Notes: a model not told the origin generated them from the sequence alone. A stretch of DNA of 25,229 nt from Thiomonas sp. (GCA_028706735.1 JAQTVS010000003.1:1-25229), one strand, 5' to 3'. Positions 1 to 12,171 are shown, counted from the stretch's first letter. Translations and numbers: made by a program.

Positions 1-14
1 GTTCAGCGCAAACG

Positions 15-821
15 CTAACGGCGTGACCCTCTGTAGCCCAGTGCGGCAGAAATGCGCTGAGCGGTCGATTGCACCTTGTCCAGCCAGTCTTCCATCAGGC
101 GATCTGCCGGGGCCGAGAGCGAGAGCCCGGCGATCAGTTCACCAGCATCGTTGTAGATGCCGGCTGCCATGCAGCGCACGCCGAGCTCGAGTTCCTCGTT
201 ATCGCGCGCAAAACCTTCCAGGCGAACCTTGCCAAGCTCCCGTTCGAGTTGCTGAGGATTGGTGATGCTGTTGCGTGTTTGTCCCGCCAAGCCTGTGCGC
301 AGGCTGTAGGCCTTGACCCGGGGCGCGTCATCTGCGGCGAGGAACAACTTGCCCACGGATGTCAGATGCAGGGGCGCGCGCCCACCGACAGAACGAATGA
401 CCTGCATGCCGGAATGTTCGCTGTAGGTGCGTTCGATGTAGACGATTTCGTCGCCTTGCCGCACACTGAGATTGACTGGCTGATGGGTGAGCCGGTGCAA
501 GTCGCGCATGGGGCCGAGCGCTGCATCCCGCACGCTCAGGCGGGCTTTGACCAGATTGCCGTATTCGAGCAGGCGCATGCCTAGGCGGTAAGTGCCCGCA
601 TCGACCCGTTCCACCAGATGGCCCAGCACCAGATCGTTGAGAATGCGGTGCGCGGTGGAAGGATGCAGGCCGGTGGCGGCGCCGATGTCCTTGAGCTGCA
701 TCGGATCGGGATTTCTCGCCAGCACATCGAGCACGGCAAAAGTGCGCCCGAGCACCTGTATGGCGGGCTCAGCAGCCTGAGCAATCGGCTCAGCCGGTTT
801 GAGAGATGAGGAATGTTGCAT
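15..821 (-). CDS. IclR-family transcriptional regulator
   Basis: A 268-residue protein with the two-part build of IclR regulators. An N-terminal winged helix-turn-helix lies at about residues 22-80, with the recognition region near 43-72 (LKDIGAATGLHPSTAHRIL). It is followed by an effector-binding domain at about 95-260. Length matches the family. It is transcribed away from lutA, and the 118-base gap between the two start codons is the natural place for its operator. From this arrangement I infer that it controls lutAB, possibly in response to lactate or a related organic acid. The ligand cannot be read from the sequence, and known lut/lld operons are usually governed by GntR-type regulators (LutR, LldR), so this pairing is less usual. 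The ATG at 821 is preceded by an AT-rich TATAAAAT stretch that could be its -10 element. Family assignment is secure; the target is inferred. Confidence 0.93.
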   Translation of the reverse strand: MQHSSSLKPAEPIAQAAEPAIQVLGRTFAVLDVLARNPDPMQLKDIGAATGLHPSTAHRILNDLVLGHLVERVDAGTYRLGMRLLEYGNLVKARLSVRDAALGPMRDLHRLTHQPVNLSVRQGDEIVYIERTYSEHSGMQVIRSVGGRAPLHLTSVGKLFLAADDAPRVKAYSLRTGLAGQTRNSITNPQQLERELGKVRLEGFARDNEELELGVRCMAAGIYNDAGELIAGLSLSAPADRLMEDWLDKVQSTAQRISAALGYRGSRR

Positions 822-851
822 TGCAGAAATTTTATAGGCCGAAATGCGCTT

Positions 852-880
852 TTGCCTACCGGAAAAACGCGGGCTAAAAA
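852..880 (+). promoter_or_regulatory. candidate sigma-70 promoter of lutAB
   Basis: TTGCCT (852-857) and TAAAAA (875-880) are separated by exactly 17 bases, each matching the consensus at four of six positions. The predicted start near 887 would leave a leader of about 50 bases before lutA. The motif GAAAT occurs at 826-830 and again at 842-846 in the same divergent gap and could be part of a regulator site. This is pattern matching only. Confidence 0.35.
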
Positions 881-939
881 TGACGCCTGTATGCAGACCA
901 CGTCAGCAAGTCACAAGCCGCCCGGTCGATAATGCCTGC

Positions 940-1671
940 ATGAAAAAACGCGTAGGACTCTTTATCACCTGTCTGGCCGATGTGATGCGGCCTGGCATTC
1001 CGATGGCTGCAGTGGAGTTGCTGGAATCTGCGCACTTTGACGTGCATGTGCCCATGACGCAAACCTGCTGTGGCCAGCCGGCCTACAACTCGGGCGATCG
1101 ACGCACGACACTGGCGCTGGCTGAGAAATTTCTCGATGAATTCGAGGGATTCGACTACATCGTGGCTCCATCCGGTTCGTGCATGGGCGCCATCAAAACC
1201 CACTATCCGGACGTGCTCAAGGACCAACCCGATCTGCTGCGCCGGTTTGCCGCCATACAGCCGCGCCTGTACGAATTGACGGACTTTCTGGTGAACGTGG
1301 CGGGGCTCAGCCAGGTTCCCGGTCAGTACGAGGGCGAGGTGACCTATCACGACTCCTGCTCGGGCTTGCGTGAACTGGGCATCAAACAACAGCCGCGCCA
1401 GTTGCTGTCCCTCGTGCCGGGGCTGAGCCTTTGCGAAATGGAGCAATGCGAACAGTGCTGCGGCTTTGGCGGAACGTTCGCAGTGAAATACGGCAATATC
1501 TCGGCCGCGATAGCCGACGACAAATGCGCCAATATCCAGGCGACAAAGGCGCGTGCCGTGGTGCTGGGCGATCTGGGTTGCATGCTGCAGATCGAGGGGC
1601 GGCTGCGACGGCAGGGCGACAACACGACGCAGGTGCTGCACATTGCCGAAGTTCTGACGGGAAAGCGCTGA
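940..1671 (+). CDS. lutA: LutA/YkgE-type (Fe-S)-binding lactate utilization protein
   Basis: A 243-residue protein made of two cysteine-rich CCG domains, as in LutA/YkgE and the C-terminal part of GlcF. Domain 1 carries C11, the C43-C44-G motif and C81; domain 2 carries C140, the C173-C174-G motif and C214. These domains bind iron-sulfur centres or partner cofactors in electron-transferring complexes. In Bacillus the LutABC proteins are needed for growth on L-lactate, which they oxidise to pyruvate. The ATG at 940 (MKKRVGLFITC) was chosen because it fits the family N-terminus; an in-frame ATG at 880 would add a non-conserved tail. lutB begins two bases after the stop, so the two are co-transcribed. 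The protein is cytoplasmic, with no signal peptide. Confidence 0.92.
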   Translation: MKKRVGLFITCLADVMRPGIPMAAVELLESAHFDVHVPMTQTCCGQPAYNSGDRRTTLALAEKFLDEFEGFDYIVAPSGSCMGAIKTHYPDVLKDQPDLLRRFAAIQPRLYELTDFLVNVAGLSQVPGQYEGEVTYHDSCSGLRELGIKQQPRQLLSLVPGLSLCEMEQCEQCCGFGGTFAVKYGNISAAIADDKCANIQATKARAVVLGDLGCMLQIEGRLRRQGDNTTQVLHIAEVLTGKR

Positions 1672-1673
1672 CC

Positions 1674-3095
1674 ATGCAATCACAGACCATGCAGTTCAAG
1701 GCGCGCGCCGGGCAAAAGCTTGCCGACCAGCGCCTGCAGCAAAATCTCAAAAAACTGTCCACCAAGTTCGTCACTGGACGGGCTGCCGCCATCGCCGCGC
1801 TCGACGGGTTCGAAGAGATTCGTGACGCGGCGGTCAGCCGCCGCAACGTGGCGCTGAACACACTGGATGTCTGGCTGGAGCGGTTTGAAGCCGAGGCGCA
1901 GCGCTGCGGCACGACGGTGCTCTGGGCGCAAACCCCGCAGGAAGCGGCTGATCTGGTGGTGCAGATCGCGCGTCAACACGGATGCACGCAGGCCATCAAA
2001 TCCAAGTCCATGGTGTCCGAGGAAATGGGGCTGAATGCCGCACTGGAGGCTGCTGCGGTGCAGGTGACCGAAACCGATCTGGGTGAATACATCCTGCAGA
2101 TCAATGGCAACGAGCCGCCCTCGCACATCATCGCGCCGGTGGTGCACAAGGACAAAGAGGAGATCGCCGATCTGTTCGCCAAGGTGCACCACACCGCGCG
2201 CAAGACCGATATTCCTCAGATGACCCGCGAGGCGCGCGAGGTGCTGCGGGCCAAGTTTCTGGCGGCGGACATGGGGATCACCGGCGGCAATTTCGTGGTG
2301 GCTGAAACGGGTTCCGTCGCCCTGGTGACCAACGAGGGCAATGAGGGCATGTGCACCATTCTGCCGCGCGTGCATGTCGCGGTGACGGGTGTGGAGAAGG
2401 TGTTGCCCACGCTCGAAGATCTGGCTGCGGTGATGCGGCTGTTGCCGCGCTCGGCCACGGGGCAGACGATCAGCAATTATTTTTCCGTGCTGACCGGCCC
2501 GCGCCGCGCCGGTGATCGCGATGGGCCGGAGCACATGTATGTCGTGTTGCTCGATGGGGGCAGGACCAGCCTGGTGGGCGGGGCATTTTCCGAGATGCTG
2601 CGCTGCATTCGTTGCGGCGCTTGCATGAACCATTGCCCGGTCTATCAGAAGATCGGCGGGCACACTTATGGCTGGGTGTATCCGGGGCCGATGGGGTCGG
2701 TGCTGACGCCGAGCTATCAGGGGCTGGAGAGCACCAAGGATCTGCCGCAGGCCGCCACATTGTGCGGACAATGCGAGGTGGTGTGTCCGATGAAAATTCC
2801 GCTTCCGGACCTGCTGCGCACCATGCGCGCGCAGCAATTCGAGCGCGATATGCGGCCGGGTGTGGAGCGCTGGGCGCTGCGGCTGTGGGGCTATGCGGCG
2901 CGACATCCCTGGCTGTATCGGCCTGGGGCGAGGATGGCATCGAGCGTGCTGCGCCTATTGGGTGGTGAACGCAAGCGCCTGCATCGCCTTGCGGGGGCCA
3001 GGGGCTGGACGGCTTATCGTGATCTGCCCGTGCCGACTCAGGCGACGTTCAAGCAGCAGTTCGCAGAGCGGGCAAAAGCCAAACAGCCGCTTTAA
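1674..3095 (+). CDS. lutB: LutB/YkgF-type iron-sulfur lactate utilization protein
   Basis: A 473-residue protein that matches LutB along its length. It has a large N-terminal LUD domain (about 60-300, with KSKSMVSEE near 110 and ETGSVALVTNEGN near 211). This is followed by a ferredoxin-like segment with C311, C314, C317, C321 and C364, C367, C371, enough for two [4Fe-4S] clusters. The C-terminal tail resembles Bacillus LutB (a YRDLPVPTQATFKQQFAER-like ending). It acts with LutA, and in characterised systems with LutC, in oxidation of L-lactate. The ATG at 1674 follows lutA by two bases and has a GGGAAAG ribosome site inside the end of lutA; a second ATG at 1689 is possible. No lutC follows: the next gene is on the other strand. 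Confidence 0.94.
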   Translation: MQSQTMQFKARAGQKLADQRLQQNLKKLSTKFVTGRAAAIAALDGFEEIRDAAVSRRNVALNTLDVWLERFEAEAQRCGTTVLWAQTPQEAADLVVQIARQHGCTQAIKSKSMVSEEMGLNAALEAAAVQVTETDLGEYILQINGNEPPSHIIAPVVHKDKEEIADLFAKVHHTARKTDIPQMTREAREVLRAKFLAADMGITGGNFVVAETGSVALVTNEGNEGMCTILPRVHVAVTGVEKVLPTLEDLAAVMRLLPRSATGQTISNYFSVLTGPRRAGDRDGPEHMYVVLLDGGRTSLVGGAFSEMLRCIRCGACMNHCPVYQKIGGHTYGWVYPGPMGSVLTPSYQGLESTKDLPQAATLCGQCEVVCPMKIPLPDLLRTMRAQQFERDMRPGVERWALRLWGYAARHPWLYRPGARMASSVLRLLGGERKRLHRLAGARGWTAYRDLPVPTQATFKQQFAERAKAKQPL

Positions 3096-3171
3096 CAGGC
3101 TCAGAGGCTGAGAGGAAATCAGCTATGCCCGCCTTGCCGCCCCAAAACGCGGTTCTCTGTGTTGCCGGAAG

Positions 3172-3933
3172 TCACGAGGCGATGTTTGGTTCCAAGGGGT
3201 TGAACCAGTTGCCGTCGCGGTAAATTTCAAATGGCGTGAAGTTGGACTTGTAGGCCATCTTGCGGCTGCGGGCGATCCAGTAGCCGAGATAGACATGTGG
3301 CAACTGCATGGAGCGCGCCTGCTCGATCTGCCAGAGCACGTTATAAGTGCCGTAGCTGCTGCGGGGATCTGCTGTTTCGAAAAAGGTGTAGACGGCGGAG
3401 AGTCCGTCTGAGAGCACGTCAACCACCGACACCATTTTGAGCGGGCCGAGTTCCTCACCCTGCTGCGCGGGCTCGCGGAACTCCACCAATCGCGTGTTCA
3501 CACGGCTTTGCAGCAGAAATTGGGCGTACTGGTCGATGCTGTCGTGGTCCATGCCGCCGCCAGTATGCCGTGCTGCCTGGTAGCGCAGGTAGAGCTGGTA
3601 ATGCTCGGGGATGAAGCCGAGCTTGAGCACACGCACTTGCAGGCCGCCATGCCGCTTCCACACCCGTTGTTGCGCGCGGTTCGGACAAAATTGCGCGGCG
3701 CGCACGCGGATGGGCAGGCAGGCCTGGCAGTCTTCGCACTGCGGACGGTAGGTGAACAGGCCGCTGCGGCGAAACCCGGCGCGCACCAGGTCGGAATACA
3801 CGTCGGCATTGATCAGATGACTGGGCGTGGCGACTTGCGACCGCGCCTGACGCCCCGGCAGATAGCTGCACGGATAGCTCGCCGTGGCATAGAACTGCAG
3901 GGTGGTGAGCGGGAGTTCTTTAGGGTGAGTCAC
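3172..3933 (-). CDS. bpt: aspartate/glutamate leucyltransferase (Bpt)
   Basis: A 253-residue member of the arginyl-tRNA transferase fold. Bacterial Bpt enzymes move leucine from Leu-tRNA to proteins that begin with Asp or Glu, marking them for ClpS/ClpAP degradation. Family marks include the N-terminal [16 protein letters not shown] block with C22, the cysteine cluster [16 protein letters not shown] (C66, C69, C72), and a C-terminal acyl-transfer region with YLGYWI near residue 218. The usual start is [15 protein letters not shown], which here uses a GTG codon at 3933. That GTG overlaps the aat stop in the four bases GTGA, suggesting translational coupling. A TTG five codons further upstream is less likely. 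It lies convergent to lutB, with a 76-base gap that shows no convincing terminator. Confidence 0.93.
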   Translation of the reverse strand: MTHPKELPLTTLQFYATASYPCSYLPGRQARSQVATPSHLINADVYSDLVRAGFRRSGLFTYRPQCEDCQACLPIRVRAAQFCPNRAQQRVWKRHGGLQVRVLKLGFIPEHYQLYLRYQAARHTGGGMDHDSIDQYAQFLLQSRVNTRLVEFREPAQQGEELGPLKMVSVVDVLSDGLSAVYTFFETADPRSSYGTYNVLWQIEQARSMQLPHVYLGYWIARSRKMAYKSNFTPFEIYRDGNWFNPLEPNIAS

Positions 3934-4673
3934 AGCCAGCGTGCGCAATCGGTGAGAAATGTCGATTCATCATACTGCCAGCCTTGCACCGCAGGCAGGG
4001 ATGTGGTTTCCGCCACATGCTGCAGGAAAGTTTCACGCGCAATGGGTGCTGCGCCCATCTGCGCGAGATAGTCGGTTTGCTGTTGGCAATCGATCAGGGC
4101 GATGCCTTCACGCAGGCAGAGGCCGCAGAGTGCCATCAGCAGGGTTTTGGAGCCATCGGCCACGGTTGTGAACATGGATTCGCCATAGAACATGCGGCCG
4201 AGACACACGCCGTACAGGCCGGCGAGGAGTTTGTCTCCCTCCCACAGTTCAAGGCTGTGAGCGAGGCCGCGCGCGTGCAGGGCGGAATAGGCATTCAGCA
4301 TGTCCGGGGTGATCCAGGTGCCGGAATCTGCGCGCTGCGCGCCGCATTGCTGCATCACGCTGGAAAATGCCGTGTCGATGCGCAAGCGCATGGCGGGGTT
4401 GCGGCTGAAGCGGCGCGCGGATTGCCTGAGCGAGCGCGTGACGCGCAACTGCTCGGGACGCAACACCATGCGCGGATCAGTGCTCCACCACAGAATGGGC
4501 TCGCCCGGGCTGAACCAGGGGAAGATGCCGCGCCGGTAGGCGCGCTCCAGCGTGTCCGCATCGAGCGCGCCGCCTGCGGCAAGCAGGCCGGGGAAAGGCG
4601 ACAATGCGGGCAAGGCCTGCGATGCGGGCGGAAAGTCTTCTCCCGGAGCGAGCCGGGGGAGTTGCCAGTTCAT
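3930..4673 (-). CDS. aat: leucyl/phenylalanyl-tRNA-protein transferase
   Basis: A 247-residue Aat protein. It transfers Leu or Phe from charged tRNA to proteins with N-terminal Lys or Arg, the second entry step of the N-degron pathway. Recognisable blocks are [20 protein letters not shown] near residue 45, GTWITPDM near 118, [20 protein letters not shown] near 140, [11 protein letters not shown] near 159 and [16 protein letters not shown] near 193. Length is typical for the family. It is the first gene of a two-gene unit with bpt and overlaps it by four bases. Its ATG lies only 24 bases from the ATG of the divergent gene at 4698, and I see no good ribosome site in front of it. Confidence 0.95.
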   Translation of the reverse strand: MNWQLPRLAPGEDFPPASQALPALSPFPGLLAAGGALDADTLERAYRRGIFPWFSPGEPILWWSTDPRMVLRPEQLRVTRSLRQSARRFSRNPAMRLRIDTAFSSVMQQCGAQRADSGTWITPDMLNAYSALHARGLAHSLELWEGDKLLAGLYGVCLGRMFYGESMFTTVADGSKTLLMALCGLCLREGIALIDCQQQTDYLAQMGAAPIARETFLQHVAETTSLPAVQGWQYDESTFLTDCARWL

Positions 4674-4697
4674 GGCGAGTGTCTGGAGTCATGCATC

Positions 4698-5225
4698 ATG
4701 TCAATTTACCAATTCGGCGCTTGGCGTCCAGAGATTGCAGCGGATGCCTATGTAGCGCCAGGGGCGCATGTCATGGGCCGGGTGAGGCTGCTGGCGCGCG
4801 CCAGTGTGTGGTTTGGCGCAGTGCTGCGCGGGGATAACGAGCCCATCGAAATTGGCGAGGAATCGAATGTCCAGGACGGCGCGGTGCTGCATACTGATCC
4901 CGGCTATCCGCTCACTGTCGGGCCTGGCGTGACCATTGGCCATCAGGCCATGCTGCATGGATGCAGCATTGGCGAGGGCAGTTTGATCGGAATTCAGGCG
5001 GTGATCTTGAATGGCGCCCAGATTGGCCGCAACTGCCTCGTTGGCGCCGGTGCGCTGGTGACGGAGGGCAAGGTGTTCCCCGACGGCGTGCTGATTCTCG
5101 GCTCACCTGCGCGCGTGGCGCGTGAGCTGACACCAGAGGCCATCGCGGCCATCCAGGCCAACACCCTGCATTACGTCGAGCGCGCCAAGCGCTTTTCTCA
5201 GGAACTTCAACTGATTCATCCATGA
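4698..5225 (+). CDS. gamma-carbonic anhydrase family protein (YrdA/PaaY-like hexapeptide repeat)
   Basis: A 175-residue left-handed beta-helix protein with hexapeptide repeats from about residue 13 to 140 and a C-terminal helix. The three histidines that bind metal in gamma-carbonic anhydrases are in place: H65 (GAVLHTDPG), H82 and H87 ([11 protein letters not shown]). It may therefore hydrate CO2, but many members of this YrdA-like branch have weak or no proven activity, so catalysis is an inference. A GGAG at 4685-4688 serves the ATG at 4698. Its stop overlaps the hslO start in ATGA (5222-5225), so the two are translated together. The protein is cytoplasmic and probably trimeric by family. 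Confidence 0.9.
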   Translation: MSIYQFGAWRPEIAADAYVAPGAHVMGRVRLLARASVWFGAVLRGDNEPIEIGEESNVQDGAVLHTDPGYPLTVGPGVTIGHQAMLHGCSIGEGSLIGIQAVILNGAQIGRNCLVGAGALVTEGKVFPDGVLILGSPARVARELTPEAIAAIQANTLHYVERAKRFSQELQLIHP

Positions 5226-6166
5226 GCGATCAACTTGTCAAATTCATGCTGGGCACGGGCCATGTGCGCGGCGTTCTGGTGCGCCTGGATGCCACCTGGG
5301 CCGAATTGCAGAAACGCCGCAGCTACCCGCAGGCGATCTCCGCATTGGTCGGGCAGATGGCCGCCGCGAGCACCCTGATGGCTGGCAGCCTGAAGTTCGA
5401 TGGCGCCCTGGTGCTTCAAATCCAGGGGGATGGCCCGTTGAAGCTCGCCGTGGCCGAGTGCCAGCCAGACTTTGGCCTGCGCGCCACAGCCAAAATGGCT
5501 GCCGACCTGCCGGACGACGCCGCGCTGCCTGCAGATCTGGCCACGTTGGTCAATCTGCATGGCAATGGACGTTGTGCGATTACCCTCGATCCGCGCAACC
5601 CCGCGTCTGGCTTGCAGCCTTACCAGGGCATCGTGGCGCTGACCGACCCGCAGGGTGCAACCCTGCCATCTCTCGCGGCCATGCTGGAGCAGTATCTGGC
5701 GCAGTCTGAGCAGATCGACTCCATGCTCATGCTGGCGAGCAACGAGCAGGCCGTTTGCGGGCTGTTGCTGCAGCGCATGCCCGGATCAGCGCAGCACGCT
5801 GCTGAAGCGGCCGGGCAACCCGAGGAGGACTACGCCCGGGCGCGTCATCTCGCGGCCACGCTGACTTCGGAAGAATTGCTGCAACTGGCGCCTGAGGACA
5901 TTCTGCGGCGGCTGTTCTGGGAAGAAGAGGTGCGGGTGTTCGAGCCACAGTCTCCGCGATTTCATTGCACCTGTTCGCGCGAGCGCGTGGCCGGCATGCT
6001 GCGCATGCTGGGACGCGATGAGGTGGAGTCTATCCTCGCGGAGCAGGGCGAGGTGGATGTGCGCTGCGAATTCTGCGGCCAGGGCTATGCCTTCGATGCC
6101 ATTGACGCCGCACAGGTCTTCCTCGACACGCTGGCGCAACCGCAGGTGGCGTCAAACCGTCATTGA
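5222..6166 (+). CDS. hslO: Hsp33 redox-regulated chaperone
   Basis: A 314-residue Hsp33. The C-terminal redox switch is intact: C249-T-C251 and C282-E-F-C285, the CxC-CxxC arrangement that holds zinc in the reduced form and makes disulfides on oxidation, exposing the client-binding surface. The N-terminal fold spans roughly residues 1-230 and includes the family block [18 protein letters not shown] near 44-61. It prevents aggregation of proteins under oxidative plus heat stress in the cytosol. The start overlaps the stop of the carbonic anhydrase-like gene by four bases. The 3' end overlaps the convergent ftsB gene by seven bases. Confidence 0.96.
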   Translation: MSDQLVKFMLGTGHVRGVLVRLDATWAELQKRRSYPQAISALVGQMAAASTLMAGSLKFDGALVLQIQGDGPLKLAVAECQPDFGLRATAKMAADLPDDAALPADLATLVNLHGNGRCAITLDPRNPASGLQPYQGIVALTDPQGATLPSLAAMLEQYLAQSEQIDSMLMLASNEQAVCGLLLQRMPGSAQHAAEAAGQPEEDYARARHLAATLTSEELLQLAPEDILRRLFWEEEVRVFEPQSPRFHCTCSRERVAGMLRMLGRDEVESILAEQGEVDVRCEFCGQGYAFDAIDAAQVFLDTLAQPQVASNRH

Positions 6167-6489
6167 GGACTTGACGGCGGGGCGGCCGCCGCACTGGTCG
6201 GCAGGCTGCTTGCGCGTGCGGGAGGCACGATCTGCACAAAAATTTCATCGGGTTTGACCATGCCCATTTCTCGACGGGCCTGGTCCTGCACGCCACTCAA
6301 ACCTGATTTCAGATCATGCACTTCCGCGGCGAGGCGGTCGTTGTCCTGCAGGGCTTTCAGATTGGCCTGATCTTGCTGAGCCAGTTGGTTTTGCAGCCGC
6401 TGCACCGCAAACCAGCCGCGTTCGCCAAACCACAGCGGCCACTGCAACAGCAGCAACAGACTCACGAGCAGGACGGTGACCCAGCGCAT
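6160..6489 (-). CDS. ftsB: cell division protein FtsB
   Basis: A 109-residue bitopic membrane protein. It has a short cytoplasmic start, one transmembrane helix at about residues 4-20, and a periplasmic coiled coil at about 28-65. The conserved closing segment QARREMGMVKPDEIFVQIV matches FtsB. It forms the FtsQLB complex that activates septal peptidoglycan synthesis. The Pro/Ala/Ser-rich tail after residue 90 is not conserved. The start at 6489 (MRWVTVLL) was chosen because it places the membrane helix at the N-terminus; the longer reading frame runs into eno with non-conserved sequence. It is the last gene of the pyrG-kdsA-DUF1330-eno-ftsB run and lies 61 bases after eno, matching the common eno-ftsB linkage in proteobacteria. 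Confidence 0.92.
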   Translation of the reverse strand: MRWVTVLLVSLLLLLQWPLWFGERGWFAVQRLQNQLAQQDQANLKALQDNDRLAAEVHDLKSGLSGVQDQARREMGMVKPDEIFVQIVPPARASSLPTSAAAAPPSSPQ

Positions 6490-6550
6490 GATGTGGTGTT
6501 GGCAAAGGATGTTGGACAACAATTGCGTTGCAGCGGCTTGCCCCGCTGGA

Positions 6551-7852
<1,302 letters not shown>

Positions 7853-7882
7853 CTATTTCAGAGGAAATGGGGAATGAGGGAA

Positions 7883-8170
7883 TTACACGCCCTGGACGGC
7901 GATCATGCGCATCGTGGCGGCGCCTGCGCGCGCCTGTCGGGCCAGCAGATACTCGGCGCTGCCGTAGAAGCTGCGCGCTGCAGCCATATCGGGAAACTTC
8001 AGCAGCACGACGCGGGCGGGCGACCAGTCACCTTCGAGCACTTCGACGGCGCCGCCGCGGATGCAGACCTCCGCGCCATGCGCTGCAATGGCCTGGGACG
8101 ACAGCACTTTGTACTGTTCGTACTGCTGCGGGTCGGTGACGTCGACATGGGCGATGATGTAGGCGCTCAT
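7883..8170 (-). CDS. DUF1330 family protein
   Basis: A 95-residue protein of the DUF1330 family, a small ferredoxin-like alpha/beta domain related to dimeric alpha-beta barrel proteins. The N-terminus AYIIAHVDVTDPQQYEQYK and the segment VVLLKFPDMAAARSFY fit the family. No catalytic residues are established, so I do not assign a function. It begins only seven bases after the kdsA stop and is followed by eno, so it is embedded in a run of essential metabolic genes and should be expressed with them. No clear ribosome site precedes it, which suggests dependence on translation of kdsA. The protein is cytoplasmic, without signal or membrane segments. Confidence 0.87.
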   Translation of the reverse strand: MSAYIIAHVDVTDPQQYEQYKVLSSQAIAAHGAEVCIRGGAVEVLEGDWSPARVVLLKFPDMAAARSFYGSAEYLLARQARAGAATMRMIAVQGV

Positions 8171-8177
8171 AAGGAAT

Positions 8178-9044
8178 TCAGTTGAAACGGGTTTCGAGGA
8201 AGCCGCGGCGTTTCACTGCGGCGTCGATGTCTTTGAGGCTTTCGAGCAGTGCGCGCATGTGGTGCAGCGGCACTGCGTTGGGGCCGTCGCTCAGCGCATG
8301 GGCCGGATCGGGGTGGGTTTCCATGAACACGCCCGCAACGCCCGCGGCCACCGCGGCGCGGGCGAGCACCGGCACGAACTCGCGCTGTCCGCCGGAACTC
8401 GTGCCCTGGCCGCCTGGCAGTTGCACCGAATGGGTGGCGTCGAACACGACCGGGCTTTGCGTTTCGCGCATGATGGCCAGCGCGCGCATGTCCGACACCA
8501 AGTTGTTGTAGCCAAAGCTCACGCCGCGTTCGCAGGCCATGAACAAGGTGTCAGGATGCCCCGCCTGTGCGGCAGCAGCGCGCGCCTTGGCGATGACGTT
8601 TTTCATGTCGCCGGGCGCGAGAAACTGGCCCTTCTTGATGTTGACTGGCTTGCCCAGGCTGCTGACCGCATGAATGAAATCGGTCTGGCGGCAGAGAAAC
8701 GCGGGCGTCTGCAGCACATCGACGACCCCGGCCACGCGGGGCGCTTCTTCTGCGGTGTGCACATCGGTGAGCACGGGCACGCCCAGCTCGCGGCGGACCT
8801 TGGCGAGGATGTCCAGGCCCTGCTCCATGCCGGGGCCGCGAAAGGACGTGCCGCTGGAGCGGTTGGCCTTGTCGTAGCTGGACTTGAAAATCAGCGGAAT
8901 GTCGAGGGATCGGCAGATGTCGCGCAACTGCCCGGCCACATCCATTTGCAACTGCTCGGACTCGACCACGCAAGGGCCGCTGATGAGAAAGAACGGCTGG
9001 TCGAGACCGACTGGGAAGCCGCAGAGCGTCTGAGGTGTGGGCAT
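8178..9044 (-). CDS. kdsA: 3-deoxy-8-phosphooctulonate synthase (KdsA)
   Basis: A 288-residue KDO-8-phosphate synthase. It joins phosphoenolpyruvate and arabinose-5-phosphate in the first committed step of KDO synthesis for lipopolysaccharide. Signature blocks are [20 protein letters not shown] (53-72), [10 protein letters not shown] (132-141) and [14 protein letters not shown] (201-214). The metal-site residues of the metal-dependent class are present: C25 (ISGPCVVES), H205, E242 and D253, where E. coli-type enzymes have Asn in place of the Cys. It lies 14 bases after pyrG and seven before the DUF1330 gene. The upstream neighbour pyrG supplies CTP, which KdsB later uses to activate KDO, and eno makes the PEP substrate. 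Confidence 0.97.
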   Translation of the reverse strand: MPTPQTLCGFPVGLDQPFFLISGPCVVESEQLQMDVAGQLRDICRSLDIPLIFKSSYDKANRSSGTSFRGPGMEQGLDILAKVRRELGVPVLTDVHTAEEAPRVAGVVDVLQTPAFLCRQTDFIHAVSSLGKPVNIKKGQFLAPGDMKNVIAKARAAAAQAGHPDTLFMACERGVSFGYNNLVSDMRALAIMRETQSPVVFDATHSVQLPGGQGTSSGGQREFVPVLARAAVAAGVAGVFMETHPDPAHALSDGPNAVPLHHMRALLESLKDIDAAVKRRGFLETRFN

Positions 9045-9058
9045 GGATGTGTGAGGGG

Positions 9059-11597
<2,539 letters not shown>

Positions 11598-11620
11598 GGC
11601 GTCGCAGAGTGTGGGTGAAT

Positions 11621-12070
11621 TCAGGCGCCAGCCAGCAAGGCCTTGGCGCGCGCAGCGGCCAGGCCCATGTCGGCACGGCCGGCGAGCTGTGTCTTGAGCG
11701 GTCCCATGAGCTTGCCCAGGTCTTGCGGGCCGCTGGCGCAGGTCTGCACCATCAGGGCGCGGATTTCGGCGTCAATGGCGTCGGCGTCCAGGCGTGGGGG
11801 CAGGTAGCGTTCGAGAACGACAATCTCCGCAGCTTCCTTGTCCACCAGATCCTGCCGCCCAGCGGGGGCGAACTGGGCGATGGCGTCGCGGCGCTGCTTG
11901 ATCATTTTGTCGATGATGGCCACCACGGCAGCGTCGTCCAGTGTGACGCGCTCGTCCACTTCTTTTTGCTTCATCGCGGCCATCAGCAGCCGGATGGCGC
12001 CCAGCAGAGGGGCGTCCTTGGCGCGCATGGCGGCTTTCATGTCGTCCTGAATGCGGTCTTTGAGAGTCAT
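11621..12070 (-). CDS. yqeY: GatB/YqeY domain protein
   Basis: A 149-residue YqeY protein. The fold is related to the tRNA-binding tail of the amidotransferase subunit GatB, but the stand-alone protein has no settled role. The N-terminus MTLKDRIQDDMKAAMRAKD and the LGAIRLLMAAMKQKEVDER block are typical, as is the closing DMGLAAARAKALL helix. The start at 12070 gives the family length; an in-frame upstream start would run into the rpsU terminator hairpin. It follows rpsU, as commonly seen in betaproteobacteria, but here it is followed by a hydrolase and pyrG rather than dnaG-rpoD. Confidence 0.92.
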   Translation of the reverse strand: MTLKDRIQDDMKAAMRAKDAPLLGAIRLLMAAMKQKEVDERVTLDDAAVVAIIDKMIKQRRDAIAQFAPAGRQDLVDKEAAEIVVLERYLPPRLDADAIDAEIRALMVQTCASGPQDLGKLMGPLKTQLAGRADMGLAAARAKALLAGA

Positions 12071-12084
12071 GGCATGTCCAATGC

Positions 12085-12109
12085 AAAAAGCCCGCATGCA
12101 TGGCGGGCT
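12085..12109 (-). terminator. Rho-independent terminator after rpsU
   Basis: AGCCCGC (12089-12095) and GCGGGCT (12103-12109) form a perfect 7-bp GC-rich stem with a 7-base loop. On the minus strand the stem is followed by a run of five T. It sits between the rpsU stop and the yqeY start, so it likely gives rpsU more transcript than the genes behind it. E. coli has a comparable terminator between rpsU and dnaG. Confidence 0.82.
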
Positions 12110-12171
12110 GTTTCAAGCAAAAATCCGTTGCGGGCGCCGAAACAACGGGCACGCATCGGAGCGCTCAAATT

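Noticed and set aside
3096..3171. Possible terminator between lutB and bpt (small CTCAG/CTGAG repeat)
   Set aside because: The stem is only five pairs with a 3-base loop and no T run on either strand.
3984..4697. Long in-frame extension upstream of the gamma-carbonic anhydrase gene
   Set aside because: The extension lies antisense to aat, lacks hexapeptide repeats, and the family N-terminus starts at 4698 with a ribosome site.
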